Shown: piece after piece, positions 63,387-64,000 of the stretch
Position numbering within the stretch: the first letter of the stretch is position 1
Layout: every line of letters begins with the position of its first letter
Assembly: GCA_033032865.1 (NCBI GenBank)
Contig: JAWHQI010000304.1
Span: 2,269,001-2,333,000 of the forward strand
Source of the DNA: Dactylorhiza incarnata
Taxonomy: Eukaryota; Streptophyta; Magnoliopsida; Asparagales; Orchidaceae
Length of the DNA: 64,000 nt
Direction of reading: 5' to 3'
Notes under the pieces: generated by a model
Told to the model about the DNA's origin: nothing
The model's input: only the letters and a program-made list of their open reading frames with translations
Database searches by the model: none
Program-made: the position numbers and the translations under genes

Positions 63387-64000
63387 ACGAGAAACGCATA
63401 TCCAAGCTTCATAGAGATGGACTACTGGACTAATTTGATTATGAATCATTTGAGAGATACGAGTCTTGCTTATTAGGCAAAATGACTAAAGCCCCTTTCA
63501 CTGGTCATACTGAGAGGGCAGATGATCTCTTAGGTGTCATACATAGTGATGTGTGCGGACTCATGAGTTCTATGGCTAGAGGTGGGTTCCACTACTTCGT
63601 TACATTTACTGATGATTTCAGTAGATACGGATATGTGTTTCTTATAAAGAACAAATCCGAGACCTTTGAAAAGTTCAAAGAGTTTAAGAATGAAGTAGAG
63701 AACCAACTGGGAAAAAGAATAAAAGCACTCTGATCTGATCGAGGTGGCGAATATTTGAGTCAGGAGTTCCGTGATCATCTGAAAGAGTGTGGTATTGTAT
63801 CACAGCTCACCCCACCCAGAACACCGCAACATAATGGTGTTTCTGAGTGGAGGAATCGTACCCTGTTAGACATGGTGCGGTCGATGATGAGTCATGCAGA
63901 TCTGCCCGTTTCCTTTTGGGGTTTTGCTCTAGAGACTGCTGCTTTTACACTAAATCACGTTCCGACGAAAACGGTTCAAAAGACACCATATGAGATATGG
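63387..64000 (+). pseudogene. Copia-5 integrase, partial
   Basis: From 63482: CLLGKMTKAPFTGH, then the core VIHSDVCGLM, YFVTFTDDFSRYGYVFLI and ENQLGKRIKAL. A TGA at 63731 stands in place of the Arg of the usual L-R-S-D-R-G-G-E-Y block; SDRGGEYLSQEF follows. QHNGVSEWRNRTLLDMVRSM has Trp where Arg is normal, another C-to-T change. It also includes HVPTKTVQKTPYEIW at the window end. D, D and E catalytic residues are visible. The finger's first CxxC cysteine is changed. Confidence 0.9.

Larger units (their letters stand above)
61206..64000 (+). mobile_element. Copia-5 internal region, runs off the window
   Basis: Primer-binding site, a leader of about 840 bp, gag, zinc knuckle, protease and integrase on the + strand in copia order. 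RT and RNase H would lie beyond 64000. Frameshifts at about 62790 and 63386 and a stop at 63731 show it is inactive. Confidence 0.92.

Overview
This window is nuclear DNA of a flowering plant, almost entirely LTR retrotransposons packed around a few host genes. The host evidence is an intron-split MO25-like gene with plant splice sites, a GC-rich single-exon DOMON/cytochrome b561 gene, a tRNA-derived Au-type SINE, MITEs, Helitron-like elements, and Ty1/copia and Ty3/gypsy chromovirus-type elements. The GC-rich gene and the Au-type SINE fit a monocot but do not prove it. There are no bacterial features, CRISPR arrays, rRNA or intact tRNA genes.

Region 1 (1-29.1 kb) is the 3' part of an MO25-like scaffold gene on the + strand. 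Six short exons (2470-2529, 16445-16513, 16607-16705, 28705-28749, 28831-28933, 29020-29084) join in frame and keep the conserved C-terminal half of the family. Two introns are inflated to 13.9 kb and 12.0 kb. The first holds Copia-1 (2641-13352, minus; 115-bp LTRs) with a young chromovirus, Gypsy-1 (3193-8668, TSD TGGAT), nested in its RNase H, then an Au-like SINE (13411-13586, 18-bp TSD), a foldback, and a gag-only deletion derivative of the Gypsy-1 family (14166-16218, TSD TTGAG). The second holds three SINE-like copies in +/-/+ order (16840-17597) and an old Gypsy-3 split by Gypsy-2 (20560-25945, TSD TGTGG), a sister family of Gypsy-1.

Region 2 (29.1-47.4 kb): an RNase H-like remnant, then an unidentified minus-strand host reading frame (about 45850 down to 31421). 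That frame is broken by a 182-bp MITE and by Copia-2 (32189-45581, TSD CATTC). Inside Copia-2 sits a SIRE-like, pol-less element with one long gag-like ORF, and a 1.2-kb solo LTR lies inside that element's 3' LTR, so three levels of nesting. The intact DOMON/cytochrome b561 gene (46169-47425, +) begins about 590 bp beyond the end of Copia-2, head to head with the broken frame.

Region 3 (47.4-64.0 kb): two Helitron-like elements sharing an unusual CTCG 3' terminus (47896-48217, 57255-58460), a 278-bp tandem duplication, a broken Copia-4 with a templated rearrangement at its end, a 1.7-kb solo LTR (55412-57115, TSD GTTTC), foldback repeats, and the 5' part of Copia-5, which runs off the window. 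The larger Helitron-like element carries two tandem units with USE and TATA motifs at the spacing used by plant Pol III snRNA promoters. Copia-5 has 20 gap-free 25-bp repeats, each with two dyad symmetries, ending at a TATA box just upstream of its gag.

Most elements are inactivated by isolated nonsense changes, many of the CGA-to-TGA or CAG-to-TAG type expected from cytosine methylation. The nesting and LTR divergence give a relative order of insertion.
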